A stretch of 64,000 nt of DNA from Heyndrickxia sporothermodurans (GTDB taxonomy: Bacteria > Bacillota > Bacilli > Bacillales > Bacillaceae_C), in contig CP066701.1 in NCBI GenBank assembly GCA_016756695.1, positions 3,616,001 to 3,680,000 on the forward strand. Direction: 5' to 3'. A program made the position numbers and the translations under genes. This document shows positions 45,819 to 54,129 of this stretch, piece by piece; position 1 is the stretch's first letter, and every line of letters begins with the position of its first letter. The notes beneath the pieces were generated by a model, which was given only the letters and a program-made list of their open reading frames with translations, was not told the origin of the DNA and ran no database searches.

Positions 45819-45885
45819 AATGAATGTTGGCAAAGTGGTTACATTTTTAATTGCCGTTTAATGCATTTTTTACTTGCCAAATACA

Positions 45886-45893
45886 TTTATTGG
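45886..45893. repeat. Target site duplication TTTATTGG, right copy
   Basis: Second copy of the 8-bp duplication made by IS21-family element 2. Confidence 0.88.
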
Positions 45894-45975
45894 TCCCGTT
45901 ATTATTCGATTGACAGCCGACAAGAACCATTCCGGCCAACAAAACAGAACCTGCTGCCTTTAAATAACGTTTCAC
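45886..45975 (-). pseudogene. PQQ-dependent dehydrogenase, N-terminal lipoprotein signal (split by IS21-family element)
   Basis: GTG at 45973-45975, with AGGAGG seven bases upstream, gives MKRYLKAAGSVLLAGMVLVG then Cys (lipobox LVGC) and QSNNNGTNK. The frame then enters the element. Joining to 43451 yields NNNGTNKSDNNQANQ in frame. Confidence 0.9.
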
Positions 45976-46262
45976 GAAAATACCTCCTCATGCTGTGAAA
46001 TCTTAAAATAGAGTGAATAACTAATGATGAAATATTTCAGTTTGTTCCCTCCTCGTAAAAACAATCTTATTTTGATAAGAACAAAGATATATTGTCCTGA
46101 AAATACCTAAATTATACAATCTGTGAAAAATCGACCTCTTCAGCAAAAAAAGTAATCGTATTATCTTGTTTATTACCAGATAATCACCACTGTGGAACCT
46201 CCAATATCCAGTACTTTTCATACTTCGACGGATAGTCGTGTCTGTTTTTTTCTTGTACAACA
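45976..46262. other. Gene-free stretch upstream of the PQQ-dehydrogenase gene
   Basis: Should hold the promoter of the quinoprotein gene. An 88-codon open frame at 46021-46287 has no ribosome site or recognisable sequence and was not accepted. No clear promoter picked. Confidence 0.5.
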
Positions 46263-46303
46263 AAAAAAGTGACATGTGAACGTTCACATATCACTTTTTT
46301 GTA
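46263..46303 (-). terminator. Terminator of the metallo-hydrolase gene (bidirectional)
   Basis: AAAAAAGTGA / TCACTTTTTT outer stem with inner TGTGAACGTTCACA palindrome; T-run on both sides. Confidence 0.82.
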
Positions 46304-46335
46304 TGAGATTGATAAATGTCTTATTTAATGTTTGT

Positions 46336-47256
46336 TTAATCCACACGGATGGTTTCACCTAATTTCAATAAAAACAATGAGGATTTGTCTAATTTTTTTC
46401 TTTCCCATTCAATCAATAATCGATCGAGAGCTTCTTTCGGTGTATCATCAGCCAATCGAAATGCACCGTAATGCATTGGGATAAAGTAGCGCCCCTTTAC
46501 ATCTATAAATGCTTTCACCGCCTCTTCCGGATTAATATGTTGGGACGACATAAACCATTCAGGCTCGTAGGCACCAATCGGGATTAATGCATAGTCGATT
46601 TTGTACTTTCTACCAATTTCTTTAAATCCGTCAAAATAACCGCTATCACCCGCAAAATAGATTGTTTTCTCACTTGCTTCAATAATCCATCCACCCCAAT
46701 GGGATGTATTTGTATCAGTTAATGACCTTTTCGTCCAATGTTGCGCGGGAACAAAGGTAAACTTTACATCATCTATGAAAGTACTATCCCACCAACTAAA
46801 TTCCTTTACATTTTGGAACCTTTTTCTTTTTAATAGAGGTTTTAGCCCAATTGGAACGAAATACATTGGACTTCCTTTTAACTTTTTTAATGAAGGGATG
46901 TCAAGATGATCATAATGACTATGGGAAATTAAGACAACATCAATTTCCGGCATTTCATCGGGTTGTATGCCGGGATTCGTTAAACGTATGTCCAGCCCCA
47001 TCCGATTTGCCCATACGATATCTGTTACAATATTCAATCCATTCATTTGAATAAGAAAGGATGAATGTCCGATCCAAGTAATGGTTGCTTCATGACTATT
47101 CGACTGTAAGTAATCGATCTTTTTATCGGAAGCTTGAGGAACGATATAGGATAAATCTTTCTTTTTCATTCGACGTTCTCGCTGCCATTTAAGCAAATCA
47201 TTGAATGAATTAACATTCCTATTTCCGTTTAAATTCGTATATCTTTCTCTTCCCAT
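46336..47256 (-). CDS. Metallo-beta-lactamase-fold hydrolase (UlaG/NAPE-PLD-like)
   Basis: 306 aa. The zinc motif SHSHYDHLD near residue 112, FAGDSGYF and PMHYGAFRL provide the usual metal ligands. WIGHSSFLIQMNGLNIVTDIVW at the start of the fold is typical of L-ascorbate-6-phosphate lactonase / NAPE-PLD relatives. Reaction unknown. The ATG at 47256 follows GGGAGG; the longer frame to 47379 covers this site. Confidence 0.88.
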   Translation of the reverse strand: MGRERYTNLNGNRNVNSFNDLLKWQRERRMKKKDLSYIVPQASDKKIDYLQSNSHEATITWIGHSSFLIQMNGLNIVTDIVWANRMGLDIRLTNPGIQPDEMPEIDVVLISHSHYDHLDIPSLKKLKGSPMYFVPIGLKPLLKRKRFQNVKEFSWWDSTFIDDVKFTFVPAQHWTKRSLTDTNTSHWGGWIIEASEKTIYFAGDSGYFDGFKEIGRKYKIDYALIPIGAYEPEWFMSSQHINPEEAVKAFIDVKGRYFIPMHYGAFRLADDTPKEALDRLLIEWERKKLDKSSLFLLKLGETIRVD

Positions 47257-47504
47257 TAGGATGCCTCCCGTGATTCCTTTTACCTTGTTTTTCCCACAAT
47301 TTTTATACAGTTTTCGAAAAAAAGCAACTAATAAATAGTCTTCTTTGCGTAAAAAACACTTAAATGATAAACTATTCATAATATTTCAATTAGAGGAGTG
47401 GTAGATTTAAAGTAAATTCAATTTTTCTATTAAGTAATGATAAAGACGATATGATAAGATAATCATTGGAAAACATCAATAGAAAAAGTAACAGAGGTCT
47501 TGTC

Positions 47505-47966
47505 ATGAAAAATATTTTACTCGTATATGCAAGTATGACCGGTAATACCGAGGTCATTGCGGAAATAATTGAAGAAGCGATAAAAGAAGAAGGAATTGAG
47601 GTTACAGTACGCGAATCACTTAGGGCAAATCCAAAGGAAATGCTAAAATATGACGGAATTATTCTAGGTTCCTACACATATGAAGGTGGCGTCATTGCAG
47701 ATGAATTTATGATTTTTTATGAGGAAATGGACGCATATGATTTATCTGGTAAAACTGCCGCGGTATTTGGATCTGGTGATTCTTTTTACGAAAAAACATT
47801 TTGTGCAGCGGTAGATTTGATTTCTGAAAAATTAACAGATATTGGTGCAAATGTCGTCTTAGATGGGCTGAAAATTGATTTGATGCCCGAAGACGGAGAA
47901 GAAGAGCGTTGCCGTCAATTTGGCAAAGATTTTGCCAAAATAATGCTAGAAACAACAAATAGGTAA
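47505..47966 (+). CDS. Flavodoxin
   Basis: 153 aa. FMN phosphate loop SMTGNTE near residue 9, then LGSYTYEGG and VFGSGDSFYE around the isoalloxazine. Small electron carrier. The ATG at 47505 follows AGAGGT; upstream codons in the frame have no site. Followed after 27 bases by the YtoQ-type gene. Confidence 0.92.
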   Translation: MKNILLVYASMTGNTEVIAEIIEEAIKEEGIEVTVRESLRANPKEMLKYDGIILGSYTYEGGVIADEFMIFYEEMDAYDLSGKTAAVFGSGDSFYEKTFCAAVDLISEKLTDIGANVVLDGLKIDLMPEDGEEERCRQFGKDFAKIMLETTNR

Positions 47967-47993
47967 AATATTAAACTTTTGGAGGGAAACAAT

Positions 47994-48434
47994 ATGGAAC
48001 TAACTGTATATCTTGCCGGCCAAATTCATGATGATTGGCGTGAACAACTTATTCAAAAAGCAAAGGAAAAGAAATTGCCACTTCACTTTGTTTCTCCACA
48101 AACGAATCACGACAAATCAGATGATATTGGGGAAGAAATTCTTGGTGAACAACCAAATCAATTCTTTAGAGATGATGCCGCATCAAGTATTAATAATCTT
48201 CGCACGCAGGTTCTTATGCAAAAATCCGATGTAGTTATTGCTCTCTTCGGTGAAAAATATAAACAATGGAATACAGCAATGGATGCAAGTGCAGCAATAA
48301 CGATGAATAAACCAACGATTATTGTTCGCCCTGAGTCTTTAATCCACCCTTTAAAAGAACTTTCAAACAAAGCGAATGTAACGGTCGAAACAATCGAGCA
48401 AGCATTAGAAGTGTTAGCATACATTTTCGAATAA
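47994..48434 (+). CDS. YtoQ family protein
   Basis: 146 aa. MELTVYLAGQIHDDWREQLI and LHFVSPQTNHDKSDDIGE with ALFGEKYKQWNTAMDASAAI are the conserved parts of the YtoQ family, which resembles nucleoside 2-deoxyribosyltransferase-like folds. Function unproven. GGAGGG precedes the ATG at 47994. Confidence 0.85.
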   Translation: MELTVYLAGQIHDDWREQLIQKAKEKKLPLHFVSPQTNHDKSDDIGEEILGEQPNQFFRDDAASSINNLRTQVLMQKSDVVIALFGEKYKQWNTAMDASAAITMNKPTIIVRPESLIHPLKELSNKANVTVETIEQALEVLAYIFE

Positions 48435-48438
48435 CTGG

Positions 48439-48460
48439 ACAAGGGGTCAAACCCTTGTCA
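48439..48460 (+). other. Hairpin between ytoQ-type gene and mtnE
   Basis: Perfect 8-bp stem GACAAGGG / CCCTTGTC with a 6-nt loop, three bases past the stop and just before the mtnE ribosome site (AGGTGA at 48467). No T-run follows, so it is not a standard terminator. Confidence 0.55.
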
Positions 48461-48481
48461 CATAGTAGGTGAATGATTAGA

Positions 48482-49648
48482 ATGGATTTCTCGGAACGTT
48501 TAAAAAGTTTACCAGTTCAATTTTTTGCATCACTTGTAGGGAAAGTAACTAAGGCTATTGAGGAAGGTCGGGATATTATTAACTTAGGTCAGGGAAATCC
48601 TGACCAACCAACTCCCCTACATATTGTTAAAGCCTTGCAAGCTGCTGCAGAAGACCCTAGGTCACATAGATACTCGCCCTTTCGTGGTCTGAGCGAATTA
48701 AAGCAGGCTGCAGCTCTCTTTTATAAAAACCAATACAATGTCAGCATTGATCCGGAAACCGAGGTGGCGATTCTGTTTGGTGCCAAGGCAGGATTAGTCG
48801 AATTGCCTATGTGTATACTAAATGAAGATGAATTAATGCTATTGCCGGACCCAGGATATCCCGATTATCTTTCTGGAACCGTTTTAGCTAATGTTCGGTA
48901 TGAAACCTTTCCATTAAAGCCCGAAAATCGGTTTCTGCCAGATTACGAGTCGATTCCAAATACACAAAAGACTGCTGCAAAATTAATGTATTTAAATTAT
49001 CCAAACAACCCTACTGGGGCAACAGCGGATCTCAATTTTTTCAATAAAACGGTTGAATTTGCGAAAGAACATCAAATTACGATCCTTCATGATTTTGCCT
49101 ACGGGGCTATCGGTTTTGACGGTAAGAAGCCGATCAGCTTCCTCCAAGCGGATGGTGCGAAAGATGTTGGTGTTGAAATGTATACACTATCAAAAACATA
49201 TAATATGGCTGGATGGCGGGTTGGTTTCGCAGTTGGGAATCCAGTAATTATTGAAGCGCTTAACCTCATACAAGACCATTTATATGTCAGTCTTTTCCCT
49301 GCTATTCAAAAAGCAGCTGTTGAAGCCTTAACCGGTGATCAACAATGTGTGAATGAATTGGTTTCTTGCTATGAAAGTCGTCGAAATGCATTGCTTCAAG
49401 CCTGTCAGAAAATTGGCTGGGATGTTCAAGCGCCTGCGGGATCGTTTTTCGCCTGGCTTCCTATCCCAACTGGCTTCACAAGTGAAGAGTTTGCTGATTT
49501 TATCCTCGAACATGCCGATGTAGCTGTAGCGGCCGGCAAGGGATTTGGAGAATATGGCGAAGGATATATCCGAGTTGGTTTGTTAGTATCGGAAGAACGA
49601 TTAACTGAAGCGATTGAAAGGATTGGAAAGTTAAATCTATTTATTTAG
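48482..49648 (+). CDS. mtnE: PLP-dependent aminotransferase MtnE (methionine salvage)
   Basis: 388 aa, class I/II aminotransferase closely following B. subtilis MtnE (YkrV): QFFASLVGKVTKAIEEG, INLGQGNPDQPTPLHIVKA, NYPNNPTGA, the PLP Lys in LSKTYNMAGWRVGFAVG and GEGYIRVGLL. It transaminates 2-keto-4-methylthiobutyrate to methionine. The start at 48482 is nine bases after AGGTGA. No other mtn genes are adjacent, so identity rests on sequence alone. Confidence 0.82.
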   Translation: MDFSERLKSLPVQFFASLVGKVTKAIEEGRDIINLGQGNPDQPTPLHIVKALQAAAEDPRSHRYSPFRGLSELKQAAALFYKNQYNVSIDPETEVAILFGAKAGLVELPMCILNEDELMLLPDPGYPDYLSGTVLANVRYETFPLKPENRFLPDYESIPNTQKTAAKLMYLNYPNNPTGATADLNFFNKTVEFAKEHQITILHDFAYGAIGFDGKKPISFLQADGAKDVGVEMYTLSKTYNMAGWRVGFAVGNPVIIEALNLIQDHLYVSLFPAIQKAAVEALTGDQQCVNELVSCYESRRNALLQACQKIGWDVQAPAGSFFAWLPIPTGFTSEEFADFILEHADVAVAAGKGFGEYGEGYIRVGLLVSEERLTEAIERIGKLNLFI

Positions 49649-49785
49649 CCCTTTTTTAAAAAACCTCAAGAGTTTGCATAATTTTAACATCAACACTCCC
49701 CTTTTATTAATTAATTCCGCTCTAATCTATGTCATGCAAGCATAGTTAATGGTATAATTCACATAAAAAAGGGGATAATAAAAAC

Positions 49786-50076
49786 ATGGACTCACTATTA
49801 CGTTTTTATAAAATCATCATTGGTTTTGTTGAATTGTTTTTCGGAATACCATTTATCGGAGGAGCTATCATCATCGGTCATGCATGGGCACCGCTTGGAG
49901 CGTTAATATTTTTTCATTTTATTGGTTTGGTTTTATCATTTATAGCTGTAAAAGCTAAATCTGCTTCTGTTTTTGGGATAATCGGGAATATTATTGCTTT
50001 TATTCCAGTTGTCGGAATGATCATGCATATATTAATTGGATTAGTAAATGTATATCAAGGAATTAAGGACAAATAA
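49786..50076 (+). CDS. 96-aa membrane protein
   Basis: Three hydrophobic segments (residues about 8-28, 35-53 and 62-90), ending QGIKDK. A GGGG site lies about 12 bases before the ATG. No family recognised. Followed by a strong terminator. Confidence 0.7.
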   Translation: MDSLLRFYKIIIGFVELFFGIPFIGGAIIIGHAWAPLGALIFFHFIGLVLSFIAVKAKSASVFGIIGNIIAFIPVVGMIMHILIGLVNVYQGIKDK

Positions 50077-50092
50077 AAATAACCATATAAAA

Positions 50093-50125
50093 GTAAAAAA
50101 AGCTAACCAACGTGTTAGCTTTTTT
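50093..50125 (+). terminator. Terminator after the 96-aa membrane gene
   Basis: AAAAAAAGCTAAC / GTTAGCTTTTTTT stem with a short loop. Confidence 0.88.
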
Positions 50126-50159
50126 TGTTTGTAGCAATGAAATGACACTCTAGTTCCAT

Positions 50160-50315
50160 CTAGTAAGGAAATTTAGAGGAATTACGAAACTGTTCATCTG
50201 CTTCCAGCTGATTTAAACTTTTCTCAGAACGTTTTGTCCCTTTTTTATAAAATATAAATGAAATGATTAAAAACAAAATGATTGCTCCCCAAAAAATCCA
50301 TCCGAATAGTGTCAT
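50160..50315 (-). CDS. 51-aa single-helix membrane protein
   Basis: ATG at 50315 after GGTGGGG. MTLFGWIFWGAIILFLIISF forms one helix; then a charged tail (YKKGTKRSEKSLNQLEADEQF) to FPY and TAG. Typical small N-anchored peptide of Bacillaceae; unknown function. Confidence 0.65.
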   Translation of the reverse strand: MTLFGWIFWGAIILFLIISFIFYKKGTKRSEKSLNQLEADEQFRNSSKFPY

Positions 50316-50366
50316 AGCCCCACCCGTTCCACATTAAATTGTTTGATCATTCATTTTATGGGGATA

Positions 50367-50914
50367 CTATTCTTGTTGATTCCATTCATTTGCCAGCATT
50401 CCATAGACTATATGATCGACGAAATGATCATACAGCCATTCCGCCTGCCTGATACATCCTTCATTCATAAAGCCGAGTCTTTCGGCTATCCCCCGGCTTT
50501 TATTATTTTCTGCGGCTGCCCTAATTTCGACTTTATTTAGCTTCAGCTCTTTAAATGCATAGTCGGTTAATGCTTTAGCCACTCTTGTCATTATCCCTTT
50601 TCCCTGAAAATCCTCGCTTAACCAATATCCTATTTGTCCTGTTTTATTGGACCAGTTGAGTTGATTGAAGCCAGCAGTTCCGACAATTTCGCCATCGTAA
50701 AGAATGACCGTAGTTAAACTTTTATTTTCACTATAACCTTTTAAGCAGCCAGAAATAAATTCTTCGTATCTTCGATCATCGTAGTTGAATCTAGCCATGG
50801 CAACCATTCACGTAAATAACCTCGAGATTGATTCGTTAGCTCAAATACCTTTGCTGCATCATTTAATTCGATTAATTTTAATGACAACTCATCATCTATT
50901 TTATAAATAAACAT
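50367..50914 (-). pseudogene. GNAT-family acetyltransferase (RimL-like), frameshifted
   Basis: ATG at 50914 with AGAGGGAG upstream gives MFIYKIDDELSLKLIELNDA and LREWLPWLDSTTMIEDTK, then stops. The other frame continues EEFISGCLKGY and holds the acetyl-CoA site (IGYWLSEDFQGKGIMTRVAKAL) to 50367. A missing base near 50762-50764 (AAGAATTT for AAGGAATTT on the coding strand) explains the break. Ribosomal or spermidine-type substrates are possible. Confidence 0.83.
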
Positions 50915-51035
50915 GTTCTCCCTCTTTTCTAGGATAAGACCTATCTGAAAAAAGTAGTCGTGGATTTTCACTTCATATGTAAAATGATATAATTAAAAAT
51001 CCACCTGTTATTTTAGAAAAAAGGTCTAAAATTTG

Positions 51036-51284
51036 TTACTCTTCATCTTCGAACTCTTCTGGTTCATTGTCAATATAGACCGTTTTAGAATTATAATTGA
51101 ATCGTAGTTTTAATCCCCATGAAGAACTAGTAGTTTCAAAGGAATCATCATTAATCGCAAATTGGATTAAAATGTCATTATCCCAATCTAGCAAAACATA
51201 TTCGTTGTCATTTGAATATAATTTGCAATTAATATGTGCAACTAGATTCCATCCATCCTTTAACTCATGAAATACTGTTTCCAT
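51036..51284 (-). CDS. 82-aa acidic protein of unknown function
   Basis: METVFHELKDGWNLVAHIN near the start, several aromatic beta-type stretches and a very acidic C-terminus (EPEEFEDEE). AAAGGA lies nine bases before the ATG at 51284. No family recognised. Confidence 0.65.
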   Translation of the reverse strand: METVFHELKDGWNLVAHINCKLYSNDNEYVLLDWDNDILIQFAINDDSFETTSSSWGLKLRFNYNSKTVYIDNEPEEFEDEE

Positions 51285-51456
51285 TGCATTCATTCCTTTA
51301 CTTTTTGTTTTATATTTTTATCTAATTCAATTATAACAGAAGTCCCAATTCTGCGAGTAAAAATAATATTAGTAATTCGGACTCCATTATTTGAAATCGA
51401 TACGATAAACTTGTTATTCTTAATATGTAATGAATAAATTTAGGGAGTGATGCTGA

Positions 51457-51978
51457 ATGAATCATGTTACGTTAAACAATGGTGTAAAAATGCCTCAGCT
51501 TGGTTTTGGGGTTTGGCAAGTGAAAGATGATGAAGCTACAGCTGCTGTTACGAAAGCGATTGAAGTGGGATACCGTTCTATTGACACCGCAATGATTTAT
51601 GAAAATGAAAAAGGTGTTGGAAAAGCACTCAAACAAACATCTGTACCTCGAGAAGAACTTTTTATTACAACGAAAGTTTGGAATAGTGATCAAGGTTACG
51701 AAAATACGTTGCGTGCATTCGATGAAAGCTTAGAAAGATTAGGACTTGATTATGTTGATTTATATTTAATCCATTGGCCAACTCCTGAATTTGATCAATA
51801 TGTCGATACATATAAAGCACTAGAAAAGCTTTATCATGATGGTCGTGTGAAAGCAATTGGTGTTTGTAACTTTGAAATTGAGCATTTAGAACGTCTACTA
51901 AAAGAAACCGATAATTACGAAACGAGTGGGACAGATCAACTGTCCCACTCTTTTAATAGATTTTGTTTTACTGAATGA
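51457..51978 (+). pseudogene. Aldo/keto reductase, 3'-truncated
   Basis: The first 155 or so residues match AKR5-type reductases: [17 protein letters not shown], the catalytic Asp/Tyr in [18 protein letters not shown], Lys in TKVWNSD and [10 protein letters not shown]. After [12 protein letters not shown] the family sequence stops and 19 unrelated codons follow through a terminator hairpin. Intact enzymes are about 275 aa and the NADPH-binding C-terminal half is missing. GGGAGTGA precedes the ATG. Confidence 0.85.
51922..51956 (+). terminator. Hairpin inside the truncated reductase end
   Basis: Perfect 11-bp stem GAGTGGGACAG / CTGTCCCACTC, 5-nt loop, then TTTT. It lies within the aberrant tail, so the deletion moved it next to the gene body. 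Confidence 0.8.
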
Positions 51979-52023
51979 ACGACTTACAGATTTACTATTA
52001 CACTTTTCAGAAAAACAGGTGTA

Positions 52024-52992
52024 TTACACCCACCACATATTTGCTGGTTGCTCTTCAATAAGTACAGATTGAAGGTTTTTCACCGCTCGTTTGAAGCCCT
52101 CATCGATTGACATGATTGGATCCTCGTGTTCAATGCTTACAACATAGTCATAACCATATGTACGCAGAGCACTCATCATGTCGGACCACTCTTGAAGTCC
52201 ATGACCACAGCCAACAGAGCGGAAGGACCATGCTCTTGATCGAACTTCACCATATGGCTGCATGTCAGTTAACCCGTACATATTCACATTGTCTTGATCA
52301 ATATAGGTATCTTTTGCATGAAAATGATGAATCGCATTTTCCTTAGCTAATATTTTAATCGCACCGACTGGATCAATTCCTTGCCACCAAAGATGACTCG
52401 GATCAAGATTCGCGCCAATGGCATCACATGTCGCTTCACGTAATTTTAAAAGTGTATACGGAGTATGAACTAAGAAACCTCCGTGTAGCTCAAGTCCAAT
52501 CTTTACATCATGATCTTTTGCGAATTGCCCCCATTCCTTCCAATATGGAATGAGTTTTTCTTCCCATTGCCATTTGAAAATTTCCGTATATTCGTTTGGC
52601 CATGGTGCAACTGGCCAATTGGGGTATTTGGCACCTTCATGATCCCCAGGTGTACCGGAAAAACAATTGACAACGGGTACCCCCATTAAAGAAGCTAATT
52701 TTACCGTTTTAACGAAGTCGTTGTGACATTTATCCGCAAACTCTTTATCAGGTGATAATGGGTTACCATGACAGCTCAAAGCACTGATTTCTAATCCTCT
52801 TGACCTAATCTCACTTAAATATTCTCCTCTTTTTGTTTCACTTTCAAGCAATTCATCTAGTTTACAATGAGCGTCTCCCGGGTATCCGCCCGTTCCAATT
52901 TCAACCGCTGTAAGACCAGCATCTTTAACATAATCAAGCATTTCTGTAAACGATTTATCTGAAAACAAAACTGTAAAAACACCTAGTTTCAT
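52024..52992 (-). CDS. Sugar phosphate isomerase/epimerase (AP endonuclease 2-like barrel)
   Basis: 322 aa TIM barrel. Metal-ligand type motifs: VEIGTGGYPGDAHCKLDELL, IGLELHGGFLVHTPYTLLKL, GANLDPSHLWWQG and VVSIEHEDPIM. Members isomerise or epimerise sugars and keto-sugars. Last gene of the glycoside operon; it may act on the 3-keto product of the two oxidoreductases upstream. The ATG at 52992 follows GTGGGG. Confidence 0.88.
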   Translation of the reverse strand: MKLGVFTVLFSDKSFTEMLDYVKDAGLTAVEIGTGGYPGDAHCKLDELLESETKRGEYLSEIRSRGLEISALSCHGNPLSPDKEFADKCHNDFVKTVKLASLMGVPVVNCFSGTPGDHEGAKYPNWPVAPWPNEYTEIFKWQWEEKLIPYWKEWGQFAKDHDVKIGLELHGGFLVHTPYTLLKLREATCDAIGANLDPSHLWWQGIDPVGAIKILAKENAIHHFHAKDTYIDQDNVNMYGLTDMQPYGEVRSRAWSFRSVGCGHGLQEWSDMMSALRTYGYDYVVSIEHEDPIMSIDEGFKRAVKNLQSVLIEEQPANMWWV

Positions 52993-53013
52993 TTGTATTC
53001 CCCACACTTTCGT

Positions 53014-54051
53014 TTATAATTGAACACTTTTTTGATTTTCGCTGCTTTTATAAATAGCTTCCATAATTTGCGATACTTGTAAAGCTTCTTTAGGTTTCAC
53101 AATTTGTTCAGCACGATTTAATATCACGTCTACGAAGTTCTTCGCCTGCAAATACCCGGGATCCTCTGTTTCCGGCATCCAGGTCGCATCACTGTTAAAT
53201 AACATCCCATGCTTAGCATAGTTTAGTTTCAATGGAAATACTTCAATGCCCCCTTGGTCTCCTGATATGCTTACACTTTCTTTGTCACTTTCAATATTGG
53301 CAGACCATGAAACTTCTAATAGCATCGATGCTCCGTTAGCAAATCGAACATATCCTGTGACATGATCATCCACATTAAAGGTTTCATGATTGAAATTTCC
53401 CCATTGATTCACCTGTCCGGGCTGGTTGCTTAAAGCATGATACGTGGTGCCTGACACCTCTACAGGATTCGGATTCCCCATTAACCATAAAGAAAGGTCT
53501 AATAAATGACATCCGTAATCAATCAGACTTCCGCCCCCCTGAAGGTCCTTATTTGTAAACACACCCCAACCTGGAACCTTTCGTCTTCTTAATGCTTGGA
53601 TTCTAACAACTAGGGGATGACCAATTTCCTTTGCAACCATGATACGTTTTGCACCTTGTGATTCCTTCATAAAGCGATAATGAAATCCAATGCTTAAGAC
53701 TTTTTCAGCTTTTTTTGAGGCATCAATCATCGCTTGGCATTCCTCTACTGTCATTGCCATTGGCTTCTCACATAGGACATGAAGTCCGGAATTAAGGGCA
53801 GCAACAGTAATTTCTGAGTGAAATTTATTCGGTGTACAAATAACAACAGCATCAATTACTGTAAACATTTCCCGATAATCGTTATACGCATGTGGAATGC
53901 CAAAACTTTCAGCCACTTCTTGAGCACGTATGAAATTAACATCACAAACCGCTTCAATTGAAACATCATCATTTAACCTTAAAAAGGCGGGGATATGTCT
54001 ATCAACTGCAATTCCACCTACACCTACAATTCCTAGTTTTATCTTACTCAT
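53014..54051 (-). CDS. Gfo/Idh/MocA-family oxidoreductase, copy A
   Basis: 345 aa. NAD(P) motif GIVGVGGIAVDRHIPA, then the family signature LCEKPMAMTVEEC near residue 95 with the catalytic Lys. The C-terminal sheet domain is present. Such enzymes oxidise secondary alcohols of sugars or inositols, often at C3. The codons for VSGT contain a copy of the 13-bp repeat (53446-53458). 43 percent or so similar in layout to copy B by eye only; no alignment was computed. Confidence 0.9.
   Translation of the reverse strand: MSKIKLGIVGVGGIAVDRHIPAFLRLNDDVSIEAVCDVNFIRAQEVAESFGIPHAYNDYREMFTVIDAVVICTPNKFHSEITVAALNSGLHVLCEKPMAMTVEECQAMIDASKKAEKVLSIGFHYRFMKESQGAKRIMVAKEIGHPLVVRIQALRRRKVPGWGVFTNKDLQGGGSLIDYGCHLLDLSLWLMGNPNPVEVSGTTYHALSNQPGQVNQWGNFNHETFNVDDHVTGYVRFANGASMLLEVSWSANIESDKESVSISGDQGGIEVFPLKLNYAKHGMLFNSDATWMPETEDPGYLQAKNFVDVILNRAEQIVKPKEALQVSQIMEAIYKSSENQKSVQL
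53446..53458 (-). repeat. 13-bp repeated word GGTGTCAGGCACC, copy inside an oxidoreductase gene
   Basis: Exact match to 25066-25078 and 28961-28973. Confidence 0.75.
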
Positions 54052-54129
54052 TTTGCACCTCCCCTTCCTCTATCAAAATATGAGTTAATTGTACGTATTA
54101 TTTAAAGTGCATCTATAATTAGTTCACAT

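Larger units (their letters stand above)
43452..45885 (+). mobile_element. IS21-family insertion sequence 2, 2434 bp
   Basis: Tips TGTTTATGGCA and, on the other strand, TGTATTTGGCA (two mismatches), so TG/CA ends. Subterminal AACCACTTGTCAACATT at the left mirrors AACCACTTTGCCAACATT at the right. Carries a broken istA and an intact istB. Differs from the element at 4538 in sequence and size of duplication. A perfect 40-bp palindrome sits inside the left end. Confidence 0.92.

Noticed and set aside
46021-46287. 88-codon open frame on the minus strand upstream of the quinoprotein gene
   Set aside because: No ribosome site, odd composition, and it begins inside the arm of a terminator hairpin.
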